This document shows, piece after piece, positions 16,238 through 25,496 of a stretch of DNA of 33,200 bases (within the stretch, counting starts at the first letter, position 1; every line of letters begins with the position of its first letter). The position numbers and the translations under genes were made by a program. This DNA is from Rickettsia typhi (lineage in GTDB: Bacteria; Pseudomonadota; Alphaproteobacteria; Rickettsiales; Deianiraeaceae). Location of the stretch: assembly GCA_945898725.1 (NCBI GenBank), contig CAMDIK010000012.1, forward strand, positions 1 to 33,200, given 5' to 3'. A model generated the notes under the pieces. The model saw only the letters and a list, made by a program, of their open reading frames with translations. It was not told where the DNA came from and did not search any database.

Positions 16238-16716
16238 CCTTTATTATAAAAATTATGCTTCATAATGCCATCAAGATAAATAATTTGCAAGTGCCTTACA
16301 GCCGCAGACTGAAATTTTTTTTCCTTAAAATACCTTGTCATTTCCGCAGTTTTTGTACTTCGAATATTGATTATTTCTGCGTATTTTTCATCGCTTTTTG
16401 TGCTTGATAAACCTTCCGCTAAATTCATTGCAATTTCCAGAAAATCCCTGTCAACATTGATGTTTTTACCCACGCCCTCAAACACAAAACCCTGCAGTTC
16501 CAGCAGATATTTCGCCCTAGAATTGGCATTTTTCAGCACGTCATAGGCATTATTTAACTCTAAAAATTTACTTGAAGCAGCAAAAATTTCATCCTGATTT
16601 TCAAAATTATCCGGGTGTAGTATGGTTGCAATTTTTAGATATTTTTGCTCCAAATCTTGCAAATTTATCTCGTATTCACAGGGAATTTCAAATATTTCAA
16701 AGTAATTCTCACTCAT
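16234..16716 (-). CDS. hscB: Co-chaperone HscB (Fe-S cluster assembly J-protein)
   Basis: 160 residues. The N-terminal J domain begins ENYFEIFEIPCEYEINLQDLE and has the HPD tripeptide at 34-36 (TILHPDNF), then LNNAYDVLKNANSRAKYLLEL, the HscB-specific 'A-YLL-L-G' segment. The C-terminal three-helix part that contacts IscU follows. The protein stimulates HscA ATPase and delivers IscU during Fe-S cluster transfer. It normally lies in the isc cluster; here it is joined to dnaE (eight-base overlap) and proC instead, and no other isc gene is in the window. Confidence 0.92.
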   Translation of the reverse strand: MSENYFEIFEIPCEYEINLQDLEQKYLKIATILHPDNFENQDEIFAASSKFLELNNAYDVLKNANSRAKYLLELQGFVFEGVGKNINVDRDFLEIAMNLAEGLSSTKSDEKYAEIINIRSTKTAEMTRYFKEKKFQSAAVRHLQIIYLDGIMKHNFYNKG

Positions 16717-19700
16717 ATTTTTGTAAATCTAAATGTGATATATCAAACGCGCCTAAATTTAATTTCATTCCACGGAAAATTGCAATAATTACCGTGCCAT
16801 TTTGCGCGGGAAAAGCTTTAATTTTCTTGATAAATTTGTTTAATTCCAAGCTGTTTTCGAAAAAAACATACCTAATATCGGAAGGGGTAGGATGATTGAT
16901 TTCTTTTGCGATAATATCTGGTTTTATAGTTGAATTTTCCTGTGAAATCTGGGTTATTTCTGGTATTTTTGGTGATATATTTCGTCTGATTTCTGCCGGT
17001 TGTAAATTCGCAGAAATTACCACATTTTGCACCCCCAAAGCCGCATTATTATTGCTTGATTTTGACAATTTTACACTTGAAATATCCCTGATTTCATTGG
17101 CAATTAAGCGCAAACCAGAGTCATCGCGGGAAGCGGAAACGTCCAAGCAAATTAGCTTTCCTTCAATAATTAAGTCGCGCGCGTTGGAAATTAAGTCCGA
17201 ATTAAATACTGCAACCTCAAAAACCCCGTCTAAATCGGTTAATTGAATGAAGCAAAACCTGCCACTTTTTCTGAATCGTTGGGTAATTTTCGTCACAACC
17301 CCGGCTAATTTTATATTCTTTTTTACCCCCGGCAGTATGTCTGCAAGGTCGCCAGACTTGAAAATATCGGGATTATTTACAACATTTGCGCAGCCAAGCA
17401 GGGGGTGTGATGACAAATAAAATCCAATACAATCAAGCTCTTTTGCAAGTTTTTCATCAAAAGAGTAATCTGCGCCTACATTTTTTAGAGTTGCAAAAGC
17501 ACTTAGATCTTCACTGGAATTTTCCCCGCCAAATAGGGCATTTTGGTTGGAATTTAACATTTTTTCACACTCCCCCGCATATTTCACTATAATTTCCACC
17601 GACTCGAATAATTGCTTGCGATTTTCGTGCAATTTATCAAAAGAGCCCGTTAAAATTAAACTTTCCAGTTGCTTTTTATTGCATATTTTATGCCCAACCT
17701 TCTTGGCAAAATCAAAAATACTGGTAAAACTCCCTTTCTCGGCGCGAATTTTTGCAATTTCCATAGCCGAATTCAGCCCAACAGATTTTAACCCACCCAG
17801 TGCATATAAAATCTCAAGTTTGTCATCAAATGTGCCAATCTGAAACTCACCAAATGATTTATTAATATCCGGAAGCGATATTGGAATTTTAAAACCCTTG
17901 GCATCATTGATAAATTCGTTTAGTTTGTCTGTATCGCTAATTTCAAGATTTAAGTTTGCAATAAAAAATTCTATTTGATAATTTGCTTTTAAGTAAGCGG
18001 TTTGATATGAAATTACGGAATACGCAGCAGCGTGCGCCTTGTTAAAACCATATCCGGCAAACTTCTCCACAAGATCAAAAATTTCAGATGCTTTGTCTTT
18101 GTTGATGCCATTTCTCTCTGCGCCACTAGCAAAAATAGCTTTTTGCTGATCCATCTCTTCCTTGATTTTTTTACCCATTGCACGGCGCAATAAATCAGCT
18201 TCAGCAAGAGTATATCCGGCAATCACCCTTGCAACTTCCATAACTTGTTCTTGATAAATTATTACACCGTAGGTTTCCTCTAGCACCGATGCAAGCAAAG
18301 GGTGTGGATATTCCACCTTGTCTTGTCCTAATTTTCTTCTAATATAATCTGGAATATTTTCCATAGGTCCAGGGCGATTTAGCGATGTAATTGCTATTAA
18401 ATCTTCAATTCTGTCAGTTTTAATTTTTGCAAGAGCCTCTCTTGGTGTTCCAGTTTCCAGCTGGAATATTCCACGCAATTTTGTACTTTGCAACAACTGA
18501 AATGTCTTCTCATTGTGAACTGAAATGTTGTTAATATTTATCTTTTTACCCGAACTAGATTCAACCAAGTCGCAAACTTGTTGAATAACTGTTAGAGTTT
18601 TTAGCCCAAGGAAATCAAATTTTAAAAGCCCAATTTTTTCAACATCTTTCATGTTGAATGCTATCACTGGTAAATTGGTATTTTCCTCAACTATTAATGG
18701 CGTTATTTCTATTAAATCTCTTGCGCCAATTATAATTCCTGCGGCATGCGTTGAATGGTGACGATTTAAACCTTCCAATTCCATTGCAATTCTAACAAGA
18801 TTTTGAATATCCGGATCATTTTGAATCTGATCTTGCAATTGCGAATCCATTTGTATAGCTTTTGCTATAGTAATTGGATCTAGTGGTGAAAATGGTATCA
18901 TTTTACAAACTTCATCAACGGCATTGTATGATAATTGCATAACACGCCCTACGTCTTTTAAAACTGCTTTTGCTTGTAATTTTCCAAAGGTTATGATGCT
19001 TGCAACTCTAGATTTACCATATTTTTGCTGAACATATTCAATCACCTCACCTCGTCTGCTTTGGCAAAAATCTATATCAAAATCGGGCATTGAAACTCTA
19101 TCCGGGTTTAAAAATCTTTCAAAATACAACCCATATTGAATTGGGTCTAAATCCGTAATTTTAGTTGCCCAGGCTATTATTGAACCGGCACCAGAGCCGC
19201 GCCCAGGTCCTACGGGAATTTTATTCTCCTTTGCCCAGCAGATAAAATCTGAAACTATCAAGAAATATCCAGCAAAGCCCATTTTTTCTATGACTGATAA
19301 TTCATATTCCAACCTTGCAAAATATTGCTCCCTTGTTGACTTTTGTTCAGCTTCATTCAAGTTTGTTATGTCATCATTTGCTGCATTTTGCAACAATCTT
19401 TCCTCCAGTCCATTTTCTGCTAAAATTCTAAGCTCATCATTTTCACTTCTACCATTTTCAGTTGGAAAAGATGGCAACATCGGCTTGCCTTCTTGCAGAT
19501 AAAAGCTGCATCTTTTGGCAATTTCAACAGTATTTTGAATAGCTTCAGGTATATCTGCAAACAATTCCATCATTTCACCTTGATTTTTCAAGTAGTAGTT
19601 CGGATTTAAAATTTCTCTATTTTTTTCGGTAATATATCGCCCGTGCTTAATACAAGTTAGTGCATCATATGCCTCAAATTGCGTAGATTTTGCAAAATGC

Positions 19701-20314
19701 ACATCATTGGTTGCAACTAGGGGAACATTATATTTATAAGCTAAATCAACCAACAAATCTTCAAGTTTTTCTTCATATTTATTACCATGTCTTGTAAGTT
19801 CAACATACAACCTGTCGCCAAAAATATTTTTCAAACTTTCTGCTGTAATATTCGCGTCATCAATTCTATTTTGTAAAAATTGCCTAGATAGCAAACCTCC
19901 ATATCCACCCGTTATACAAATTACATCTGTTAAGTCAACTTTTGTAAGATCGTCTATATATAAATACAGCTCATCCCTTGATGATTTTTGAAATAAAGAT
20001 TCCCCGTAATATAAAAGCTTTAGCAAGTTTTGATAGCCAACTTTAGTTTGGGCAATGAAGCCAAAATATGGCAACTTAACCACATCATCAAGCATTCGTT
20101 TATTGTCTATCACACACACATTCACGCCGATAATTGGCTTGACCTTGTTTTTAGATATATAGCTTGAAAATTGCAATGTTCCAGATAGGCTGAAATCGTC
20201 CATCATTCCAACAGCTAGAGCGGAATCTTCCTTGGTGTAATTTACTATTTTATCAATAGTCAAAACGCTATTTAGTAATGAAAATTCAGTTTTTAATCGC
20301 AAATGAACAAACAT
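16709..20314 (-). CDS. dnaE: DNA polymerase III alpha subunit
   Basis: About 1201 residues. It has an N-terminal PHP domain (FVHLRLKTEFSLLNSVLTI), then the Pol III palm with GPGRGSGAGSIIAW and MPDFDIDF, whose two Asp residues bind catalytic Mg, and KFDFLGLKTLTVI with the third Asp. The fingers region has GIFQLETGTPREAL and LNRPGPMENIPDYIRRK. EFAGYGFNKAHAAAYSV-type sequence, a clamp-binding-like NQNALFGG (about 923-930) and an OB fold (IKLAGVVTKITQRFRKSGRF) follow. The PHP metal site looks degenerate (KTEFS where HSDYS is usual). A low-complexity, Asn/Ser/Ile-rich stretch of about 60 residues follows the OB fold. I chose the ATG at 20314 (MFVHLR) because family members start there, and because a candidate promoter lies just upstream of it; an in-frame start at 20368 would fall on that -10. 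First gene of the dnaE-hscB-proC-proB run. Confidence 0.96.
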   Translation of the reverse strand: MFVHLRLKTEFSLLNSVLTIDKIVNYTKEDSALAVGMMDDFSLSGTLQFSSYISKNKVKPIIGVNVCVIDNKRMLDDVVKLPYFGFIAQTKVGYQNLLKLLYYGESLFQKSSRDELYLYIDDLTKVDLTDVICITGGYGGLLSRQFLQNRIDDANITAESLKNIFGDRLYVELTRHGNKYEEKLEDLLVDLAYKYNVPLVATNDVHFAKSTQFEAYDALTCIKHGRYITEKNREILNPNYYLKNQGEMMELFADIPEAIQNTVEIAKRCSFYLQEGKPMLPSFPTENGRSENDELRILAENGLEERLLQNAANDDITNLNEAEQKSTREQYFARLEYELSVIEKMGFAGYFLIVSDFICWAKENKIPVGPGRGSGAGSIIAWATKITDLDPIQYGLYFERFLNPDRVSMPDFDIDFCQSRRGEVIEYVQQKYGKSRVASIITFGKLQAKAVLKDVGRVMQLSYNAVDEVCKMIPFSPLDPITIAKAIQMDSQLQDQIQNDPDIQNLVRIAMELEGLNRHHSTHAAGIIIGARDLIEITPLIVEENTNLPVIAFNMKDVEKIGLLKFDFLGLKTLTVIQQVCDLVESSSGKKININNISVHNEKTFQLLQSTKLRGIFQLETGTPREALAKIKTDRIEDLIAITSLNRPGPMENIPDYIRRKLGQDKVEYPHPLLASVLEETYGVIIYQEQVMEVARVIAGYTLAEADLLRRAMGKKIKEEMDQQKAIFASGAERNGINKDKASEIFDLVEKFAGYGFNKAHAAAYSVISYQTAYLKANYQIEFFIANLNLEISDTDKLNEFINDAKGFKIPISLPDINKSFGEFQIGTFDDKLEILYALGGLKSVGLNSAMEIAKIRAEKGSFTSIFDFAKKVGHKICNKKQLESLILTGSFDKLHENRKQLFESVEIIVKYAGECEKMLNSNQNALFGGENSSEDLSAFATLKNVGADYSFDEKLAKELDCIGFYLSSHPLLGCANVVNNPDIFKSGDLADILPGVKKNIKLAGVVTKITQRFRKSGRFCFIQLTDLDGVFEVAVFNSDLISNARDLIIEGKLICLDVSASRDDSGLRLIANEIRDISSVKLSKSSNNNAALGVQNVVISANLQPAEIRRNISPKIPEITQISQENSTIKPDIIAKEINHPTPSDIRYVFFENSLELNKFIKKIKAFPAQNGTVIIAIFRGMKLNLGAFDISHLDLQKYE

Positions 20315-20366
20315 TTTAAGGTAAAATACCACTTTTATCAATATTGAAGCAGTAAAATCAATTTGC

Positions 20367-20394
20367 AATATAAAATTACAAATTTTCTTGACAA
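20367..20394 (-). promoter_or_regulatory. Candidate dnaE promoter
   Basis: On the minus strand a -35 TTGTCA (plus positions 20389-20394) is followed by 16 bases and a -10 TATATT (20367-20372). Transcription would start near 20360, leaving roughly 45 bases of leader before the ATG at 20314. Its -35 overlaps that of the divergent uvrA promoter almost completely. Confidence 0.45.
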
Positions 20395-20417
20395 GTAATT
20401 ATTATTACTGGTAGTAA
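20388..20417 (+). promoter_or_regulatory. Candidate uvrA promoter
   Basis: A consensus -35 TTGACA (20388-20393) lies 18 bases before a weak -10 TAGTAA (20412-20417). The predicted start near 20424 leaves a short leader to the ATG at 20442. The -10 forms the left arm of the palindrome at 20412-20428. Confidence 0.45.
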
Positions 20418-20428
20418 GTATCTTACTA
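20412..20428. promoter_or_regulatory. Operator-like palindrome over the uvrA -10 region
   Basis: TAGTAAG (20412-20418) and CTTACTA (20422-20428) are perfect inverted repeats around TAT. A second smaller one, ACTAA-CTA-TTAGT, overlaps it at 20425-20437. Together they cover the -10 to leader of uvrA, where a repressor would bind. The sequence does not match the alphaproteobacterial LexA box (GTTC-N7-GTTC), so the regulator is unknown. Confidence 0.4.
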
Positions 20429-20441
20429 ACTATTAGTGAAA

Positions 20442-23315
20442 ATGGCACATCAATATATTCACATCCGAGGGGCGCGGGAAAATAACTTAAAAAACATTAA
20501 CTTAGATTTGCCTAAATATCAATTTATAGTAATAACAGGGCCCAGTGGCAGTGGAAAATCTTCACTTGCATTTGACACAATATATACCGAAGGGCAAAGG
20601 CGCTATGTGGAAAGTTTGTCAAGCTATGCAAGGCAATTTTTAAATGTTAAAGACAAGCCTGACGTAGATTCAATTGTGGGTTTATCTCCGGCGATTGCAA
20701 TTGACCAAAAAACTACTTCAAAAAATCCAAGATCTACCGTTGCAACCGTGACGGAAATTTATGACTATTTGCGTGTTTTGTTTGCAAGAATTGGGGTTGT
20801 ATTTTCCCCTGAAACCGGAAAACCCATAGAAAGCCAGAGTTCTTCTGATATGGTAAAAAAGATTTTATCCCTGCCAATTGGCACAAAACTTTATGTTTGC
20901 GCACCTGTTATACGCGGAAAAAAAGGCGAACATATTAAAGAATTATTGGACCTAAAAAAACTTGGATACCAAAGATTTAAAGTAAATGGAACTATTTACG
21001 AAGTTGATGAAATGCCAAAGCTTGACAAGAATCAAAAAAATGATCTTGAGGTTGTGGTTGACAGGGTTGTTATATCTGAAGCTGCCTCAAATAGGCTTGC
21101 AGATAGCGTTGAAACCGCGCTTCGTCTTGCCGATGGCTTGTTGCATATTGAAGTTGCCGCTCTGCCAAATGGCGTGGAAGAGGTGAAAATTGGCGATGAT
21201 GTTATTAAAAGTAAGCATATTTTGGTGATGTCGGAAAAGTTTTCTTGCCCTGTGTCGAATTTTGCGCTTGAAGAGGTGGAGCCGCGAATTTTCTCATTTA
21301 ATTCCCCATTTGGAGCCTGCACCGCGTGTGATGGACTGGGTACTGAAACCTATTTTAATATTGAACTTGTAGTACCAAATCAAAATTTATCACTTGCAGA
21401 AGGGGCAATTGAACCTTGGAACAGAAGTAACCCCAGATATTATCGCCAAATTTTGGAAAGCCTTGCCCAGCATTACAAATTTAGCATGTCTGAACCTTTT
21501 AAAAATTTACCGGATGAGGTAAAAAATGTGATTTTAAATGGGTCAAAAGAGGATATTAACATGACATTCTACGATGATTTCAGGAAATATTCCATCACCA
21601 AAAGATTTGATGGCGTAATGGAAGATTTATCCAAAAGACACGACGAAACTGAATATGAGGACATTGCAAACACCTTGAGAAAATATCAAAATCTTGTGGC
21701 GTGCCGTGCGTGTAACGGTCACAGGCTTCGCCCATCTTCCTTGTGTGTGAAAATTCATGGAAAGCACATTGGGGAAGTAACCGCCTTAACCGTAGCAGAT
21801 GTTAAAATTTGGTTTGAGGAGCTTCCGCAGTATTTAACGTCAGAGCAAAATGAAATTGCGCGCAGGGTGATAAAGGAAATACACGATAGATTGGTATTTT
21901 TATGCGATGTTGGCTTGAATTATTTAAGCCTTTCACGGTCATCTTCAACGCTTTCCGGGGGGGAATCTCAAAGAATTCGCCTTGCTTCACAAATTGGCTC
22001 GGGGCTTAGTGGTGTGATGTATGTTTTAGACGAACCTTCCATCGGACTTCACCAATCTGATAATACAAAGCTTATAAAAACCCTAAAAAACTTAAGAGAT
22101 ATGGGGAATAGTGTGATAGTTGTTGAGCATGATGAAGAGACGATGCTGGAGGCTGATTATATTGTTGATATTGGTCCGTGTGCTGGTAAAGACGGAGGCT
22201 ATGTTGTTGCAGAAGGCAGCGTAGAGGAAATTAAAGCTAATGAAAAAAGCATAACTGGTGCGTATTTATCCGGAAGGGAAAAAATAGAAGTGCCAACCGC
22301 GCGAAGAAGGTTTGGTAAAAATAGCATACTCACAATGGTGAACGCACGTTCGCATAATTTAAAAAATATTACAGTAGATATTCCACTTGGAATGTTTGTG
22401 GCGGTGACGGGCGTTTCAGGTGGAGGGAAGTCAACTTTAATAATTGACACATTATATCACGCAATTAATAGCAAGTTAAATGGCTCGTCCGTTGTGCCTG
22501 GGCTGCATGATAAAATTGAAGGAATATCAAATCTTGATAAGATTATTGAAATAGATCAATCGCCAATTGGCAGAACTCCAAGGTCAAATCCTGCAACTTA
22601 TGTTGGTGCTTTTAACTATATTAGAGATCACTTTACTGCATTGCCGGAATCAAAAGCCAGGGGTTATAAACCCGGAAGATTTTCCTTTAACGTGAAAGGT
22701 GGGCGCTGTGAAAAGTGCCAGGGTGACGGTATGATAAAGATAGAAATGCACTTTCTACCAGATGTTTACATAAGATGTGACGCGTGTAACGGCAAGAGGT
22801 ACAATCGCGAAACTTTGGAAATAAAATATAAAGGTAAGTCTATATCGGACGTTTTGGAAATGACGGCAGCGGAAGCTTGTGAATTTTTCAGCAATATCCC
22901 TATGATTAAAGATAAATTCAAGGCAATGGTGAACGTTGGGCTGGGTTATATTAAAATTGGGCAACAGGCAACAACCTTGTCAGGCGGTGAGGCACAGCGC
23001 GTGAAACTTTCCAAGGAATTATGCAAAAAAGCAACCGGTGATACGCTTTATATTCTTGATGAGCCAACAACGGGGCTGCATTCTATGGATATTAAAAAAC
23101 TGCTTGAAGTTTTGCATACCTTGGTTGACTATGGAAATAGCGTGATTGTTATTGAGCACAATATGGATGTGATCAAAACCGCAGATTATGTTATAGATAT
23201 TGGGCCAAAAGGCGGTGTGCATGGTGGGCAAATTGTTGCCAAGGGCACGCCGGAGGAGGTTGCGGCAAATAAAGATAGTGTGACTGGTGAATATTTAAAG
23301 AAATACCTGGCATAG
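20442..23315 (+). CDS. uvrA: Excinuclease ABC subunit A
   Basis: About 957 residues, the normal length. It has two ABC cassettes: Walker [10 protein letters not shown] near residue 32 and GVSGGGKST near 660, signatures [12 protein letters not shown] and [12 protein letters not shown], and Walker [11 protein letters not shown] and [10 protein letters not shown]. Zinc ligands are visible in [17 protein letters not shown] and CEKCQGDG...CDACNGKRY. The first finger has CPVS instead of CPxC, which I recall as usual in alphaproteobacteria. UvrA dimers scan DNA for bulky lesions and load UvrB. I chose the ATG at 20442 ([16 protein letters not shown]) rather than the in-frame GTG at 20436, because family members start at this point. 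It is divergent from dnaE and ends 9 bases from the convergent secreted-protein gene. Confidence 0.97.
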   Translation: MAHQYIHIRGARENNLKNINLDLPKYQFIVITGPSGSGKSSLAFDTIYTEGQRRYVESLSSYARQFLNVKDKPDVDSIVGLSPAIAIDQKTTSKNPRSTVATVTEIYDYLRVLFARIGVVFSPETGKPIESQSSSDMVKKILSLPIGTKLYVCAPVIRGKKGEHIKELLDLKKLGYQRFKVNGTIYEVDEMPKLDKNQKNDLEVVVDRVVISEAASNRLADSVETALRLADGLLHIEVAALPNGVEEVKIGDDVIKSKHILVMSEKFSCPVSNFALEEVEPRIFSFNSPFGACTACDGLGTETYFNIELVVPNQNLSLAEGAIEPWNRSNPRYYRQILESLAQHYKFSMSEPFKNLPDEVKNVILNGSKEDINMTFYDDFRKYSITKRFDGVMEDLSKRHDETEYEDIANTLRKYQNLVACRACNGHRLRPSSLCVKIHGKHIGEVTALTVADVKIWFEELPQYLTSEQNEIARRVIKEIHDRLVFLCDVGLNYLSLSRSSSTLSGGESQRIRLASQIGSGLSGVMYVLDEPSIGLHQSDNTKLIKTLKNLRDMGNSVIVVEHDEETMLEADYIVDIGPCAGKDGGYVVAEGSVEEIKANEKSITGAYLSGREKIEVPTARRRFGKNSILTMVNARSHNLKNITVDIPLGMFVAVTGVSGGGKSTLIIDTLYHAINSKLNGSSVVPGLHDKIEGISNLDKIIEIDQSPIGRTPRSNPATYVGAFNYIRDHFTALPESKARGYKPGRFSFNVKGGRCEKCQGDGMIKIEMHFLPDVYIRCDACNGKRYNRETLEIKYKGKSISDVLEMTAAEACEFFSNIPMIKDKFKAMVNVGLGYIKIGQQATTLSGGEAQRVKLSKELCKKATGDTLYILDEPTTGLHSMDIKKLLEVLHTLVDYGNSVIVIEHNMDVIKTADYVIDIGPKGGVHGGQIVAKGTPEEVAANKDSVTGEYLKKYLA

Positions 23316-23324
23316 CCACAGGAA

Positions 23325-24314
23325 TTACCGTGCAACAATTTTTGCATCTTTTAGCATATATTGCGCCATATCTTCGCGCCATTCCTTTGCAATTTCAGGG
23401 TTGTAATAGGTCACATCGCTTCCTGCAAGCTCCAAAAGAAGCATTAGCTTATCATCATTTTCCAAAAATTCTGATGCAACGGGGTAGTTATCCATAAAAA
23501 TATTCTTGTATTGATTGTATTCTTTATAGGATGCAAGCTTGAGTTTTAAGTAAGGAACGCAGCCAACATCGTTGAAATAAGTGACGTAATATGCCATTAA
23601 ATTGCCGGATAAACTTGTTTGATTTATGTCTTTTCCAAGAATAATTTCGCGTTTATTTATGCCAAATTCCCAGGGTTTTAGCTTTTTTATCTGTCTAATT
23701 GCCTCTTTTAGCTTATCTTTTTCTTCATTGGTTAGGCTGTCCATGCTTTGCTTATTTTTTAACATTTCTTCTTGAATTATTGCATCGTCAGTTTTTTGCT
23801 CAATAGTCACCAGGCGATCAATATTTTCAGTGATAACTTCGCAAGATCGGGTAGCTTGCAGGCTGTCCTTCTGGGTTACGATAAGTCTAATAAATTCGGG
23901 GTAAATTGGCACCAATTGATATGTGTGAAAGGGTATATTGCAGTCCATTGCCATCATTTTTAGTATAACATCGAACTTAATTTTATTGCAATCTACGTCT
24001 TCCTGATTGAAAAATACATCTTCACCAAATCCAAGTTCAAATAATTGGTTGTATTTTACGGTTTTTTGTGCGGAAATGCTGCCGTTTTTTATAGTAATCT
24101 GCTGCCCATTTTGCAGTAAATATGACCCGTCCGCCGGAATTGTGTAAACATATCTTTTGTTGAGCAGATTTTGAAATACCGCCCTATTTTCATAAATAAT
24201 TGCAGTAATTCTGGGCTCATTGGCAAGAAATGACGAGAAAGATTTTGGCACCGCACAAGCCTTATTCGCGGTATTTACGATCAACAAAAATACAATTATA
24301 GCAGCAAGTTTCAT
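23325..24314 (-). CDS. Secreted/periplasmic protein of unknown function
   Basis: 329 residues that I do not recognise. Residues 1-21 look like a signal peptide: Lys2, a hydrophobic core AAIIVFLLIV, and an ACA cleavage site at 19-21. The mature part has four cysteines (109, 125, 158, 252), which would allow two disulfides in the periplasm. A highly charged, helical-looking Lys/Glu-rich stretch runs from about 165 to 213. The C-terminal third (AYYVTYFNDVGCVPYLKLKL onward) is rich in aromatics. It overlaps the aroB stop by four bases (ATGA), so it is translated from the aroB message, but nothing suggests a shikimate role. It lacks a lipobox. Possibly an envelope protein of this lineage. Confidence 0.75.
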   Translation of the reverse strand: MKLAAIIVFLLIVNTANKACAVPKSFSSFLANEPRITAIIYENRAVFQNLLNKRYVYTIPADGSYLLQNGQQITIKNGSISAQKTVKYNQLFELGFGEDVFFNQEDVDCNKIKFDVILKMMAMDCNIPFHTYQLVPIYPEFIRLIVTQKDSLQATRSCEVITENIDRLVTIEQKTDDAIIQEEMLKNKQSMDSLTNEEKDKLKEAIRQIKKLKPWEFGINKREIILGKDINQTSLSGNLMAYYVTYFNDVGCVPYLKLKLASYKEYNQYKNIFMDNYPVASEFLENDDKLMLLLELAGSDVTYYNPEIAKEWREDMAQYMLKDAKIVAR

Positions 24315-25438
24315 ATTAATATTTTCGGAAGTAAATCTTGTAATTTCCCTTGCGCAACTTGGATATTTTGAATTTTTCCACGCTCTGAAGTCAGGGCGAA
24401 AGAGATTTTAAGATCTTCGTGTTTTGTGTTGCTATTTTTCTTGTCAAGGGTGACTTTTTGCGCGATAACATTCAAATATTCCGTGTAATTTGGCAGAATT
24501 TCACTAATCTTTACGGGTATTTTCAGGTTTGCAAAATGCTGGGTAATTGCTTGTAAAATGCTGGTATCTTGAGTAACACCCAACTCTTTTGCAAGCTTCA
24601 TTTCTGCAATAATCCCCATTGCAACGGCGAATCCATGTAGAATTTTCCCATCCAGCGGGGGAATTTTTTCAATTGCATGGGCGATTGTGTGCCCCAGGTT
24701 TAAAAATGAACGAATCCCCAAGATTTCAAGCTCATCTTGCATCACGATATCCGCTTTAATTGCACAGGAAATTTTAATAATTTGGCTTAAAAAGTCTAGA
24801 TTTCGGTTGAAAATATTCACTTCATTTTCCAGTAATTCTGCAAGCAAATTGGGGTATTTTTCAGATATAATCGCGTGCTTTGCAAGCTCAACATACCCGG
24901 AAATATATTCGTTATATGGCAGGGTTTCCAGGAATTTTACATTGCAAATTACCAAATCCGGCTGGTAAAAAGTGCCCACTATATTTTTATATCCCGCGAA
25001 ATTAATGCCCGTTTTTCCGCCAATTCCACTGTCCACCATTGCTAAAAAAGTTGTGGGAATGTGCACAAGTTTTATTCCGCGCATCATAATTGAAGCTATA
25101 AATCCGCTTAAATCTCCAATTGTCCCCCCGCCAAGCCCAATTAGCACCGAATTTCGGGTCACCTTCACGTTTTTTAGTATATTTTCCAGAATTTTCCCCG
25201 CATTTTCAAAAGATTTATTACCCTCGCCAATGCTTTCCAGGTAAATTACGTGGCAATTCAGCCCCATTGCGATAATTTTGCTTGAAATTTCCTCCCCCGC
25301 CTTGCGTAAAACCCCGTTTTCAGTCAGAATAATGTAATTATTTGCATCAAACTTGGTTGTGATATTTGCAACTATTTCTGCAGAATTGCAATTTAGAATA
25401 TCCACATTGTAACTTTTCTGCTTTGTTGTAACTTGCAT
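24311..25438 (-). CDS. aroB: 3-dehydroquinate synthase
   Basis: About 375 residues. NAD-binding block: GGGTIGDLSGFIAS, then RGIKLVHIPTTFLAMVDSGIGGKTGIN and KNIVGTFYQPDLV. SGYVELAKHAII has the expected Glu and Lys, and FLNLGHTIAHAIE and LHGFAVAMGI the zinc-binding histidines. It makes 3-dehydroquinate from DAHP, the second step of the shikimate pathway. Where most members have LHGEAVAIG this one has LHGFAVAMG, a Phe for Glu change. I start it at the ATG at 25438 (MQVTTKQKSY); an in-frame TTG at 25453 is less likely. It lies 58 bases downstream of comM on the same strand and overlaps the secreted-protein gene. Confidence 0.94.
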   Translation of the reverse strand: MQVTTKQKSYNVDILNCNSAEIVANITTKFDANNYIILTENGVLRKAGEEISSKIIAMGLNCHVIYLESIGEGNKSFENAGKILENILKNVKVTRNSVLIGLGGGTIGDLSGFIASIMMRGIKLVHIPTTFLAMVDSGIGGKTGINFAGYKNIVGTFYQPDLVICNVKFLETLPYNEYISGYVELAKHAIISEKYPNLLAELLENEVNIFNRNLDFLSQIIKISCAIKADIVMQDELEILGIRSFLNLGHTIAHAIEKIPPLDGKILHGFAVAMGIIAEMKLAKELGVTQDTSILQAITQHFANLKIPVKISEILPNYTEYLNVIAQKVTLDKKNSNTKHEDLKISFALTSERGKIQNIQVAQGKLQDLLPKILI

Positions 25439-25496
25439 AAATTTATATCGCAAAAACAGCTAATTGATAATATTAAACTTATAATAAGCAATATTT

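Noticed and set aside
13770..16716. Search for the missing DXS N-terminal half next to the fusion, as a frameshifted remnant
   Set aside because: The upstream sequence is fully occupied by ProB, ProC and HscB with matching motifs; no thiamine-binding GDGA...N motif appears in the window.
20388..20437. LexA (SOS) box at uvrA
   Set aside because: The palindrome does not match GTTC-N7-GTTC or the CTGT-N8-ACAG type.
20442..23315. Missing second Cys (CPVS) in the first UvrA zinc finger as a defect
   Set aside because: I recall this variant as normal for alphaproteobacterial UvrA; the other zinc ligands are present.
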